64,000 nucleotides of DNA from Citrus sinensis (lineage: Eukaryota > Streptophyta > Magnoliopsida > Sapindales > Rutaceae), in the NCBI RefSeq assembly GCF_022201045.2, contig NC_068563.1, positions 4,216,001 to 4,280,000 of the forward strand, read 5' to 3'. Position numbers and translations under genes: made by a program. Shown here one piece after another: positions 14,402 to 26,018 of the stretch (its first letter is position 1; each line of letters starts with the position of its first letter). Under the pieces are notes generated by a model. That model saw only the letters and a list, made by a program, of their open reading frames with translations, did not search any database and was not told where the DNA came from.

Positions 14402-15602
14402 TTTACCCCAAATTTGCTCCCCCAATCTGCGCCCCGAAAAATGAAACGCACCGTTTGGTATTGCTTTGCTTTTGAATCACGTGTTTTCAGTTGCTTTATG
14501 TAAAGGAAAAACCTGGGGAAGGATAGTCAACGTGCCGTGGTCCACTTATTTCATTTCATTTGTTGTGTTTAAGCTGTGGTCCACTTATTTGCTTTGCTTT
14601 GCTTTTTCCTTTGCTATTTCTTTCTTTGTTATTTCCTTTGATTTCGGGAAGGTCTGAAAGAGAAAGAGGAGTTCATTGCTTTACAAAGTGAAAAACCCTA
14701 AGTTTAGGATTTGATTTGGAAACTGAAAAATCATAACTGATTTGTGAAAGTGTTGAATCTCTACATTACAAAACTCGTATGCATTTATTGTTCCTACATT
14801 AATTTATTGAGTTGTTTCATTTTAATTTATGAATGTTGAGTTATTTCATTTTAATTTATGAATCTTGAGACGTTTTATTTTAATTTGTGAGTTCAACCAT
14901 GAGTATTTGTATTTAAATTTACTTAACCGTGAGCATTTGTATAATTAATTTGTTGAATCGTTAATTAATAATATCTATTTATATTTTTATTTGTTTGTAA
15001 ACTTAATAAATTAGGGATAACTAATTAATAATAATTAATTTGTTGAATCATTAATTAATAATATCTATTTATATTTTTATTTGTTTGTAAACTTAATGAA
15101 TTAGGGGTAAGTAAGTAATCACAGAAAACAGAAGCACACGCAACACATTACCAACGGTGTTAAGAACCAAGGAAAGAATTTGCCTAAAGAAAATCGAAGC
15201 CGTAGTCTGAAGAAAATCGGAGCTGTGGTCCCGTTCGTGTTTAGCTTTTCGGGGCTAAGTGGAAAAGGGAAGGTCTGAAGAAAATCGGAGCCGTTGTGCT
15301 GTCCGTGGTGCTGTTTGTGTTTTGCTGTTCGTGTTTACCTTGCTTTTCGGGGCTAACTGGAAAAGTGAAAGTGAAAGCAAACGAAGGAAGTGGAAAGTGA
15401 AAGCAAAAGTGAAAGAAAAAGTGAAAGCTAAGTGGAAAGCAAATGAAGCAACACGTGTGGAGAGGGAAACCAAACGGTGCGTTTTGTTTTTCGGAGTGCA
15501 GATTCGGGGAGTAAATTCGGGGTAAAGAGCAGAGGAAAACCAAACGGTGCGTTTTGTTTTTCGGAGTGCAGATTCGGGGAGTAAATTCGGGGTAAAGAGC
15601 AG
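14402..15602. mobile_element. TIR element of about 1.2 kb with a duplicated right end
   Basis: The left end (TTTACCCCAAATTTGCTCCC, continuing to CACCGTTTGGT near 14459) is the inverted counterpart of the right end at 15463-15532. The right terminal segment is present twice, as a perfect-looking 70-bp tandem repeat (15463-15532 and 15533-15602). The interior holds two minisatellites: a ~30-bp unit at about 14810-14900, and a 90-bp repeat (about 14947-15110). Reading frames on the minus strand at 15241-15609 are just this repeat translated. Superfamily and target duplication are not resolved. Confidence 0.6.
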
Positions 15603-16714
15603 CACTCATAGACTAATAAGGATGAAAATTGGAAGGGATCAGACGGCTGAATTTGAAAATGGCGTTATAGCGAATTTGTGCGAAACAGTGGGGTAGTAAT
15701 GTAAAAGAAAGAGTGAGTTACCGTTGGAAGTTGGAAACCCCATTTGCTTTATGGTGAACACTGAACAGAACTGCGAACGCTGTTGTTAAAACTGAATAGA
15801 GTGATTTTGCATATCAAAAACGCAAGAAAAATTTACTGGAAACACCGAGAAAATCAAGAATCTTAAAATCAAGATCTTTCTATCAATATCCTTCTTTCAT
15901 GTGAGTGTTTTTCCTCTTCAACCTTACTTTTTAAAAATTTCTTTTCAGATATTTTTGCTTTCAATTTCTGAGGAAAATTTGGGATAATTTAGAAATTAAC
16001 TGTAAATTTCGGAGATTTTTTTGATCTAGGGTTCAAGAAAGTCCTTTTATATTAACAGTTTCCTCTTATTTCGAGTCCCCTTTCGTTTTTTCTTTCTGGG
16101 TTTTCTCAGAAAATCAACTAGGTTTTGCAAATAACTAAAGAAATTTGTCGGTCGTTTTGAAATTTTCATTCCAGATACTGCTGATTGGAAAAAATATATA
16201 TCTATATTTCTTTTTAGTGTCTTGATGATGCAGCCATGTAATGTTGTTTGAAATGAAATTCTGTAAAATAAGAAATTGTGTTCTTGTATTTGGAAGATTG
16301 GAGAAACAATTTGCATTGATAGAGTACCCTTATTAAGTCATTCATTCATAGTTTAGGGTATAAAAGCCTTATGCTAAAATGGTAAGATATATCTCATACT
16401 TCAGGTGTATAATATATGAAGTACATAATACATTGTCTTTCCATCTTGGATTTTGTATATGGTTGCCTTTGTTACTTTCTCAAATAGAGTGAAAAACTGA
16501 GAATTGATTGCATGGGTGGTTAAGATTGCAGTGAGTTCCCTGACTACTTAGCATTTTGTGAAGTCACCCTGTCTGATTTGCTTTGCTGGGTGCAATTTCC
16601 TTTTGTGTGAAGAATTTGAATGAGCTATATTAGTTCTTAAATTCTGCTATTATACTGGGTAATAGTTTCTATCCTTGCTGAGTATTAATCTGAGTTTCCG
16701 AAGACACATAGTCG
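15603..16714 (+). other. Promoter and 5' leader of the PATRONUS-like gene
   Basis: Probable 5' untranslated exon(s) with a leader intron starting near 15900 (CAT/GTGAGTG). No open frame of note. The exact leader structure is inference. Confidence 0.4.
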
Positions 16715-17765
16715 ATGGCTTCACAACATGGTGGTCCGATCATCCATGATCAGAATTTGAATATTCGCTCCAATGGTACTCCACTGATGCTTGCTGTTTA
16801 GTGTTTGATTGATTTTTCTTTGATTTTCAAGGTTTTTGTGGTCTTACTTTGATAATCACTATGGGAGCGGCTGCTGGGGGCAAGAGCACTGTCTCTAAAG
16901 CTTCTAAGAAAGGAGGGCTTGGTGGAAGGAAGCCTCTCGCCGATTTATCAAATTCTGTGAATCTTACTCTGAATCAGTCACTGAAAAAGCAGAACTCCAA
17001 CAATTTTGCTGACAGACTGATTGGTGCTTCTAAATCTAAAATCAGAATTGATGGAAGTGAAAAGAAAAGTTTCTCCAAAGCACTTGAGAAGCTGCAGACC
17101 AGTGGCAGAAAAGCACTTTCTGATATTTCGAATTGGGAGAAGCCACATCTGCATGAGGCACCAAAGAAGAATCTAAATGCAAAACTAATATTGCGACTGA
17201 GGAAGATGTCAGTGATATTGCAGGGGAAGGGTTTCTACACAATCATCAAGAATGCATCAAAGCCCAGACTAAAGCTGTGGACATTGATGAAATTTTGAGG
17301 ACAGTGGGACTAGATAATGGTATAAACAAGTTTGATTAGTATTTCAAAGCCTTTTGTGGTGCCATATGTGTGGCCTTGCCACTGAGTTTTTCTTCGTTTG
17401 TTCTTTTATTCTAGGTTTTCTGAAGCAGGCAGAGCCTCTGCAGTTGAGTGAACTGATGGTCAGTTTGAATCTTTTTCCCTCTTCACAAGTCTTCATTTCA
17501 TTTTCGCTGCTTCTTTGTTATGGTAAATTTCCGTAGCTTTGGGATTGTTCAAATAAATGCTTGTTTCCTTCTGTTTCAGCCTGTGAGTCCTCCAAGATAC
17601 TTGGAATTGCAAGAGCTGCCAGAGGAGCAGCTTGAAGATCCATCTCCTTGGAAATATGATCGGTTCAGTGATCTCGACTCCCCACCACCATGCAGATCTT
17701 TAAAATCACCAAATTTACTGTGGAAGGATCACGATGCTGACTTCATGTTGACGGAATCACCATGA
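16715..17765 (+). pseudogene. PANS1: PATRONUS/securin-like cell-cycle protein, frameshifted
   Basis: PATRONUS proteins protect centromeric cohesion and are degraded by the APC/C. Exons: 16715-16775 (starts MASQHGG), 16832-17319, 17415-17458 and 17580-17765, all with matching phases. Two destruction boxes are visible, RKPLADLSN and RKALSDISN. The conserved GFLHNHQECIKAQ block and the C-terminal SPWKYDRFSDLDSP and LTESP end follow. In exon 2 the frame encoding the D-boxes runs to a stop at 17296-17298, while the conserved block lies one frame over from about 17190. The switch fits a 1-nt deletion near 17188 (AKL then NIATEED). No splice sites explain it. Either the gene is inactivated or this is a base-call error; without it all exons join into one product. 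The family assignment is from motif memory. Confidence 0.68.
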
Positions 17766-18440
17766 TTGCCCAAGTATCGACTCACTTGTATCGATGCTTG
17801 GTTATGTCAGCCAACTTGTGTTAGGATCAAAGAAAACTCTTACCATATCTAAAATCAGTTTCCAATTTCTCGTAACTGTTACTACTGTATATGGATCGAT
17901 ATATAAATTTGTAAACCCCCAGTAGTTTATGTACTTAATTTGGATTCCTTGGTTGAAAGAAAATCCCAGACACTACAAGATTCAAGAGTCTAAGATTGAA
18001 GCATATGGTTCTCATGAATGAAACAAGGCCATCGTGATGTCAATTGGTTATGCAAGTACCCTCATACTTTGATATTAAAACCAGAACTTATTAACGATCC
18101 GGACTAAATGCGAGTTGAATCTTAAAATTAATGGAGAAAAATCATAAGTCAGTCATTATTAATCGATATACATGTAATATGAGAAATCAATACTGTACCA
18201 TTTGGTTTGATCAAATCTCATCAACACATTTTAGGCATAGAATACTATTCGAAGGCAATTTAACTGCCACATATAGCATGTGCTTGTTTATTGCGATAAT
18301 ATACACAAATTAAGGTGCAAAACATTCACAAACATTCATAAACACTGAATTAAGATTTAAGAGCGAGCATTCACAAATTAACGAGAATAAAAAGGAAATT
18401 TGACACGATGAGGTTCGCAGCTAGTAGACACCTAATGGTA
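17766..18440. other. 3' region of the PATRONUS-like gene and spacer
   Basis: AT-rich sequence; short frames such as 18131-18313 show no domain. Nothing else is supported. Confidence 0.4.
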
Positions 18441-19600
18441 ATACACTAAAAAACCGACATTAAGTTAGGTTTATATTTTGTTAGTAGGACAAATGTATGG
18501 TCATAATATAATTGACTTTATTTATCTGTGTGGTGTGGATTGATTATGAATTAGTATAAATAGAGAGGGTGAGAACATACCTCTCTACACCTATCTTCAC
18601 TTCTTTTTTCCCAAATTCTTCTCTTCTCTCTATCTTAATTATGTTTTAATATTTTGTAATATATGTTCAATAAATAAAATTAGTTTTATTTTCAACTTTC
18701 AAGTACCATTTTTTTAATTATCTATAATTTAATTTTAATAATTACCTTATTTCAATTATGTTTAGGTAAATACTAATTGTTAGGGTAAAGTGAAACTCTT
18801 AGTAAAAAAAAATTATTTAATCAAATTCTATTTTTAATTATATAAATTAAATTATTTCTATCCAATTTTATCTATATTTTATATTTTAAAATTTTGATCT
18901 ATTGTAGGCAAACATAGGATTTTGGTACAATAAATTCTTAACATCTTAGAATAAAGTTTGGTAAAATGGTATTTTGACTTATTGTAGACAAGTTAAATTT
19001 TAGCACACTAAGTACTTAATCCATGATAAAATTAATGGAAAAAGAATTGTAATTTATACAATTAATCTTTTGGGCATAAAATAAAAATACAAAGAATTTA
19101 TTAAATTGTATTTACTACTAAAAGTGGATCCATAACCTTAACTAATTTAATTTCATAGTTTCACTTAAATTAACTTGCATATATTTAAATTCTATTTTCA
19201 TTTCTTAGATAAATTAAAATAAACAAATTAATTTTTTTTTTTTGTAGATTGATTTCAGACTCACCGATCTATATTATAACAAGGCACTCTTATACTTGAG
19301 AGTAAATTAAATACTTTTGAGTTGTGTCAAGTTTTTGGCACCGTTACCGGAGAAATTTTTTTTTTTACTTTTTATTTTTATTTTGCATTTTTTTTACTTT
19401 TCGTTCCTTTTACTTTTTGTAAATAAAAAACTTGACACGATTCAAAAGTGTTTAATTTTCTCCCAAATAAAAGATTATTTAGTTATAATATATCTCAGTG
19501 AGTTCGAGGTTGATCCATAGAGGAAAATTTTAATTTACTTATTTTAATTTATCTAAGAAATGAAAATATAATTTAAATATATGCAACTTAACGAAAAGTT
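18441..19600. mobile_element. Degenerate LTR-like DNA with a head-to-head inverted repeat
   Basis: The left part has an LTR-like layout: TATA box (TATAAATAGAGAGG at about 18557) and an AATAAA signal (about 18670). It ends in GTGTCAAG, followed by TTTTTGGCACCGTTACCGG at about 19331-19349. That resembles the primer-binding site next to the 5' LTR of Athila/Tat-type Ty3 elements, with mismatches. About 100 bp further on, at 19434, the sequence turns back on itself: CTTGACACGATTCAAAAGTG and what follows mirror the bases before the site. The arms are about 19150-19330 and 19434-19600. No gag or pol is visible. Confidence 0.45.
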
Positions 19601-19785
19601 AATATTTCGCTAATAGACCTATAATGTTCTAATGTCTTTTCATTTTATTTAAAATACCAAGAAAAGAAAAGGTGAAATCCATAGATGTTGTTAGGCCAAT
19701 TACCTAAGGTGTCGGTTCAAGAAACACAATGACCAGGTAATTAAACAAGGAGCAAAGTCACTTGCTATATATATATAAAGAGAGG

Positions 19786-20160
19786 GCTAAAACTGATGAG
19801 GCTGAGAAGGAGAGCTCGAAACAGAAGGCAAAAGAGTTGGATGAGGAGGTTGCTCGTCGTGATATGTAGTGATCGAGGAAAAAGACAAAATGATTGCAGA
19901 TAAGGGAAAGATGGTTGATTATTTGAAGAAGGAAAGCCAAGTTAAGAATGATGAAAATATTTTACCTGGGCTAGAGTTTGCACTCGATTTGTTGTTGGGA
20001 AAATACCTTGATTTAGAGAGTACCAAAGTGGACATCGAGGTGTCCAAAGTAGAGGTGCAGATAAAAAAGAATTGGAACAAGAGATAGAGAGAATGAGGCA
20101 GACCAAACTCTGTAAGAAGATCAACTGCTACCTAACGAGTAGGTCGAACGAGACAAAACT
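19786..20160 (+). pseudogene. Degenerate coiled-coil ORF, unknown
   Basis: A charged Glu/Lys-rich heptad-like stretch reads in two frames: one ends at a TAG near 19867, and the other starts at about 19869 (IEEKDKMIADKGKMVDYLKK) and runs to about 20087, with a third frame continuing QEIERMRQT. The breaks and its place just after LTR-like DNA suggest the remains of a retroelement or other repeat-encoded protein. I do not recognise the family. Confidence 0.3.
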
Positions 20161-20394
20161 AAAGGAAAAAGAAACTTATATAAACTTTTTTGTACTTGTA
20201 AACTTTCATGAATTCGTAATATCTAGTATGACCAAGTTAAGTATGTCAACAACTTTTATTTCATGCCATCTAGTATGGCCAAACTAGTATTCTAACAATT
20301 ATCTATGAAGGAGGGCAAGTGAGAGTTTTATATACAATATTACGCATGGATTATGAGCTAAGAAGCTTTGTGATTCCAGTGATTAACTCCAGGC

Positions 20395-20455
20395 GAGGGC
20401 GTGGCCAGCTTTGATTGGCAGCTTGAATTCTTGTAGCTTCCAACTCTGGAGAAGA
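20395..20455 (-). pseudogene. PADRE gene fragment
   Basis: On the minus strand, bases around 20404-20450 read KLQEFKLPIKA, close to GRLQEFKQPIKA in the PADRE gene at 21498-21860. No start, core motif or other part of a PADRE gene adjoins it. It is probably a relic of an earlier tandem copy. Confidence 0.45.
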
Positions 20456-21497
20456 AGAATCCAAGGCTGATGCCCTAATGGAACTATTATTAATTATTTT
20501 ATTATTCTTTATAAAAAAATAGAGACACTAAAATAGTCTATATTAATTTTTTTTTTAATTTTAATCTTTGTAGAATTCAAACTCAAATGATCAATTAAAT
20601 AAAATTTCTTAAAAATTATCTATCTCTAATTACCCACATCAGTTTGTACAAAATAAATTTATATAAGAGTTTATCGCTATATCATTATTCTAAGATTTTT
20701 CCTGACTGTTAAGAAAATTGAATTGACAACCATGGATTCCTCTATTCTTGAGTAATTAAATTCATTACAATAACGAGACCATTAATGCAAAGATTTTATT
20801 CCAAGTTCCCACAACCGATAAGAGATTTTAGTTCGCGTCAAAATATATATTCAAACTCAATCAATTAGATTTTTTATCAGGTCACAGATTTAACATCTTC
20901 ATGATGAAAAATCTCATACATGATCGATGAATCACATAATGTTCTTATACTAATTTAATATAAAGGTACATATGTAATATATCATTTGGAGCGTGGAATT
21001 AATTTAATAGATAAATATTATTAGAATATTGCCAGTATTATGCGGAATCTTTATATATAATAAAATACAGGAAGTGCAAGAACTAAAAATAATAATATCC
21101 ACTCGGTTAATTATGATTTCTTAATTTTGTCTCTAGCTAATTCCAAAGCTTAATTTGACTACTCTTTTGTGTTTACATCGAGCTAGCTAAGCCTGGCCTC
21201 TTTTTATATATCAAGAGCCACAATATTTTCAAAAAGATACCATATATAAGTATATATAGTAGTATATACTAATTAAAACAATACGCGTTACACACTAAAA
21301 TCAAACATAATTAAAAAATAATAATCCAAAAGCTTCCAGCTATGGTCACCACACATATTTTTCTTGTGTCCAGTTCTTTTTTTTTTTTCCCTTGTGCAAA
21401 AGTTAAAAATATTTACTCAATTCTCCGATCACTCTGCCTCATCGGAGCTTGAAATCCCATCGGAACTTCATAGCGGTGACATTTGGCCACCGGATAC
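20456..21497. other. Intergenic, AT-rich
   Basis: No coding sequence supported. The last ~120 bp are the 3' flank of the PADRE gene and match 24330-24360, the flank of its tandem sister. Confidence 0.5.
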
Positions 21498-21860
21498 TCA
21501 ACACCAATTTATATTGTTCACATGAGAAATTGCTGAACTTGCCTTTATAGCTAGTGAACATAATTCCTGAAGAGTTAGTGTTGCTTGAGATTTTGATAGT
21601 GGCATGAGAAAGTAAATTTGACCCACTTGAAGTTCTTCATCTTCTGGCAGCCGTGGCACTTGAGAGCCGATGAACATTGATTCTGAGCTACAAAGGAAGC
21701 AATTCGGATTCTGAGAAAGAATGTCTATGGCTTTGATCGGTTGCTTGAATTCTTGTAGCCTTCCATCTAAGTGAATTATATTTGCTGTGGCTGGCCAATA
21801 ATTTAGATAATCAATATCGGCACCATTGTTTTTGTACTGTGGAGCTGTACAATTGCCCAT
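21498..21860 (-). CDS. Short PADRE/DUF4228 protein with frameshifted tail
   Basis: Single exon, 120 aa, beginning MGNC (myristoylation-type start). The PADRE core is visible: IIHLDGRLQEF, a Cys-containing strand (NCFLCSS), and GQIYFLMPLS in place of the ALPxSWL motif of the longer relatives. It is a tandem sister of 24359-24790. After ISH the two genes fall out of frame by one base, so this copy stops at NNINWC. The next bases in the other frame still read EVPMGFQAPMRQSDR, aligning to the sister's tail. About 25 C-terminal residues are lost. The core is intact, so it may still function. Confidence 0.78.
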   Translation of the reverse strand: MGNCTAPQYKNNGADIDYLNYWPATANIIHLDGRLQEFKQPIKAIDILSQNPNCFLCSSESMFIGSQVPRLPEDEELQVGQIYFLMPLSKSQATLTLQELCSLAIKASSAISHVNNINWC

Positions 21861-22483
21861 TTTTGTGCATCAATGTGTTTTTGTATTTGTAATTTTGAGA
21901 TATTGAGAGAACTTGATCAGAATGATGAATTGTGTGTATGTTGAAGAGGATTGTGATATATAAAAGGAGAAAAAAAGCAATCAACGGATTATTTTATTAG
22001 AAGATGGAAAGATTGACTTCCCAACAGTGGTTTCCAATGTAAGCTCATGTAGTATAGATTTTTTTTTTTTTAAAGCACTCTGTAGATCATAAATTTACGT
22101 GTGTAAACAAGATTTTCAACGTACATATGCAACAATAATGCGGCGGCTAAGCAAACTAATTAAAGATATGCAAAAGATTTCGTATAAAAGTATCACGAAT
22201 GCAAATTTTTTAACTTCCTTGATTATATTCCCCTACATACCGTTTAATATAAATTATGACAATTTGATTAATTTATTGATCAATAATGGTCATAATCATA
22301 ACAAATATCTTGCCCATCAAGTGGATCAAAAATTTGTTCCATCTGGGTAGCTAATTGAGGTCATCAGAGACAGAGAGTCATTAATGCTAACAGGATCAAC
22401 CAGATTTGACAGACATTTGAAAGATATTGAAACCTAATAATTTCTGTTGTATGCATGACTGCTCCTGTTTGTTCACTTGCGAC

Positions 22484-22824
22484 TAGGGTTGGTAATGGAA
22501 CGGGATGGGATGTGATTTATCAATTTCAGTCTCATCCCATATATATAAATGCGATGAAAAAATATCTCAATTTTGTCTTTATATTTTTTTTGAGATAAAA
22601 ATATGTTTCAATCTCGTCCCAAAAGATATGGAATCCTGTGTAATTCTATCTTAATTGAAAAAATTTTCATTCTTAATCGATAATGAGATGGGATGAGATA
22701 AAATTTGTCAATCTCACTCCCGTCCCGCATATGTAATTAGAATAAAAAATATCACATTTATATCTTTAAATTTTTTTATGAGATAAAAATATATTTCAAT
22801 CCCGTCCCACAATTGCCATTACTA
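22484..22824. mobile_element. hAT-type MITE, 341 bp
   Basis: Perfect 8-bp target duplication CTTGCGAC at 22476-22483 and 22825-22832. Ends are TAGGGTTGGTAATGG on the left and TAGTAATGGCAAT read from the right. Subterminal repeats of GGGATGGGAT type; no coding capacity. Confidence 0.85.
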
Positions 22825-22832
22825 CTTGCGAC

Positions 22833-23579
22833 GTTGCTCATTTTGAATCTAATACTTCACAAATGTCACATGTGGATCCAGTTGTAAGACATTAGAGTTG
22901 CCATTTTTTTTAATTAACTGCCAGCTGCATGCCTCATTTGAAGCAAATCGAGAATTAATTTATGAGTAATGCAGCATGTAAGATGTAACTCTAGTACACT
23001 ATTTATTCAAATTCATGTGACATCTTTCACATTTTTGAAAGAAAATAAATAAAAATTAAAAAATTAAAATAACATAAAAATAATTACTCTCACTTTTCTC
23101 AAATGTGAAAAATTAATATTTTAAAATATCAATAAAATTCCAACAACTTACATAATATATTTCTAACGAACTGTCCATTGTCTAATAATTTATGAGTGGT
23201 TTATAAGAGAAAAAAAAAAGCATACATGTCCAAATATTATTAATGGACACACAGTAAATTAGATAATATCGTTTGTCCGTCGCAAATAAGTTTTTTTTTT
23301 TTAATTAATGTTTTGTTTCTGGGAAGCAACCAGGTCAAAAAGAAAAAAAGAGGAATAATAATGATAACAAACTATTCGCATACTTTTTTTGGGGGGGGGG
23401 GGGGGGAAATCTATTTACATAGACTAATTTGACGCGACGTTTCTCATTTCATTTTCCTTTTTTGAGATGAGCAGACGGTCATACCTGCGAGTGATTAATT
23501 ATTGCTACAGGTGGCAAAATATGATTGGTGTGTATGCAATATCTATAGTTGTTTTAGTTTCTTTATGAATTATTCATCC
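22833..23579. other. Intergenic, AT-rich, with a homopolymer G run
   Basis: No gene seen. A run of 16 G at 23391-23406 follows a T tract. Such a run is prone to slippage and to sequencing error. Confidence 0.5.
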
Positions 23580-23750
23580 GGAGCTGGCTAAGTTACAGAT
23601 TCTGTAACATACAGATCCAACTTAGCCAGCTCCTGATTGGTTAGCTAGCTACCAAACAAAAACAATTGCATGCTTTTTCTCCATATGCAGGACAGGTGTG
23701 GTGCATGCATTGGGTACGTATGTTACAGAATCTGTAACATAGCAACCTCC
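23580..23750. mobile_element. Mutator-like MITE, 171 bp, GTTAC family
   Basis: Perfect 9-bp target duplication TATTCATCC at 23571-23579 and 23751-23759, typical of Mutator-like elements. Terminal inverted repeats of about 31 bp begin GGAGCTGGCTAAGTTAC (left) and GGAGGTTGCTATGTTAC (right, reversed). Each contains the 17-bp palindrome type GTTACAGA-N-TCTGTAAC. A second internal hairpin uses AACTTAGCCAGCTCC at about 23618. Confidence 0.82.
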
Positions 23751-24358
23751 TATTCATCCTGATTCACAGCTTGCTATCAGCACGAGAAGCTCTAACGGAG
23801 GAAATTTCTTAGTTCTTTTATGTGCATATTTTATCCTGTTATTTAATGTAATTGAATCCTTAACATCATAGAATAAAAATAATTGTTTGTGTTAATATTT
23901 AATAATACTGTAATAATAAGGCTACATATTGAGTGAATTATATAATTAATCACTGGAGTTTGGATTATGCTAAAGATGCATATCATTTGGATTTTGAAAT
24001 TTAATAAATATACATAGAATAAGAATATTGCCCATTTTGAATAGTTATATGTGATCATGAAGCGCAAATATAAAAAAAAAAAATGAAGAACCAAAAAAAA
24101 AAAGAAAAGCCTCACTATCTATTATCATCCTTATTTCCAAAAGCTTTGACAACCCTGTTGTGTATACATAGTGCGAACACAAGGCTAGCTAACTCTTAGA
24201 ATTTAATTAAGCTTAAGTCGGCTTTTTTCGCTATTTTCTTACCTACAATTTCAAAAGATACTTTATAAAGTATAATTAATAACAACATATATGGACAGCA
24301 CACGTTTCTCTGTGGTCCATTTCAACCGTTTTGCCAAACCTAAAAGTCAATACTCAAT

Positions 24359-24790
24359 TCACCGATCATTCTGCCTCGCCGGAGCCTGAAATTCTATCGG
24401 AACTTCACAGAAGCCGTTACTTGTGGCCGCCGGATACTTTAAACCATTCTTGCCGGTCGCATGAGAAATTGCTGAACTTGCCTTTATAGCTAGTGAACAT
24501 AACTCCTGAAGCGTTAATGTTGCTTGCAACTTTGATAGCGGCATGAGAAAGTAAATTTGACCCACTTGAAGTTCTTCATCTTCCGGCAAAGGGGGCACTT
24601 GGGAGCCGATGAACATTGATTCTGAGCTACAAATAAAGCAATTTGGATTCTCAAAAAGAATTCTTTTGGCTTTGGTGGGTTGCTTGAATTCTTGCATCCT
24701 TCCATCTAAGTGAATAATTTTTGCTGTGGCTGGCCAATTTAGATAATTGGCACCATTGTTTTTGTATTGAGGAGCTGCACAATTGCCCAT
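24359..24790 (-). CDS. Short PADRE/DUF4228 protein
   Basis: Single exon, 143 aa. Starts MGNCAAPQYKNN (Gly2/Cys4 lipidation-type start). Core motifs: IIHLDGRMQEF, NCFICSS, GQIYFLMPLSKL, LCSLAIKASSAISH, then a tail ending APARQNDR. About 75-80% identical by eye to 21498-21860, which it appears to have duplicated with along with its flanks (about 24330-25370 against 21370-22480). Function of the family is unknown; membrane tethering is inferred from the N-terminus. Confidence 0.85.
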   Translation of the reverse strand: MGNCAAPQYKNNGANYLNWPATAKIIHLDGRMQEFKQPTKAKRILFENPNCFICSSESMFIGSQVPPLPEDEELQVGQIYFLMPLSKLQATLTLQELCSLAIKASSAISHATGKNGLKYPAATSNGFCEVPIEFQAPARQNDR

Positions 24791-26018
24791 TCTTTTATTT
24801 TTGTACTAATGTGTTGTCTATTTGTAGTTTTGAGAGAAAGAGACTGAAAGAATTTGATTAGAATGGTAGGTTATGGCTTTGTTATAGAAGAAACTAGAGA
24901 GAATGGTGACATATATATATAAGCAGAAAAAAGCAAAAGCAAAAAAGTTCTTTGTCTAAGGATAACTTTTTGAAGTGAATGAGATTGACTTTCCAACAGT
25001 AATTTCTAAATTAAATCCCTAGCAGAATAATATTTTTTTTAGCACTTTCTATTTTAGTTTTTTGTTATTTTTGTACAAGAATTTTCAACACCTAGCAGCA
25101 TATGGGTGGCCAGCGGCCGGCTAAGGAAACTAAAGATATAAATATATGATATATGCATGCACAAGAATTATATAATAATATATTCTTTAATTCATTAAGA
25201 TCTAATTGAGATCAATGTGGATCACAAATTTGTTCTAGGTGGTGATTACAGAGTCATCAGTGGGGCATATTAGTTACCCAACAGGATCAACCAGAAATTC
25301 TAACATTTGAAGAATATGGAATCTAAAATATCTGTTTGTGTGGCTTATTTTCGTTTGTTCACACACGCTATTCAATTTGTAATCACTACTTCATTAAGTG
25401 TTTAGCTGCAGCTTCAAGATCTTATATTTATTTTTGGGAGAATGCCTGTTTGATTTTTTTTTATAGATATCATATTTATCACTTATATCCATACTAAATT
25501 TTTATTTACTTATTTCATCTCTCTCATTAAGTGATAATGAAAATAATTATAAAAATTAGGACAAAACAATCATTCAAGATGAGATATTTTATTAAAATTA
25601 TAAATTAAAATTTGACACAAGTCATTGAGGTTGGCAAAAAAATGAAAAATGTTAATGCTCTTTAGATAATTACATAAGACTAGTCTTTTTAATCTTCACT
25701 TTAATTTTGACACTAAACTGCTTAGAAATGTCATAAAATCCTTTGAAGAAGGTGGAATAATAAATGAACAAAAAGCCGCTCTAGTGGTTCTACCCGCCTC
25801 GACTCTAGATTAGTCGGGACTCAATGTGGTCTTCGAATACTATATGATTTAATACACACAAAAAGAACAAAAAATGTGAACTTTATATGTTATTTATTAA
25901 AGGAAGAGATAAAACAGATAATTTAATATTTAATAAGATTATAAATAATAAATATGATATTTATCAGGAATAAAACATACATTCTCACTGTATTTTTCAA
26001 CGGACATGCCTAATCTGA
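24791..26018. other. Intergenic, AT-rich
   Basis: Promoter side of the PADRE gene at 24359-24790 with a (TA)n tract near 24910, then AT-rich sequence. Up to about 25370 it is related to 21861-22480 (tandem duplication of the PADRE gene with its flanks). No other gene seen. Confidence 0.5.

Noticed and set aside
15241-15609. Minus-strand frames of 116-122 aa with an internal amino-acid repeat
   Set aside because: The repeat is the 70-bp duplicated transposon end; no domain is present.
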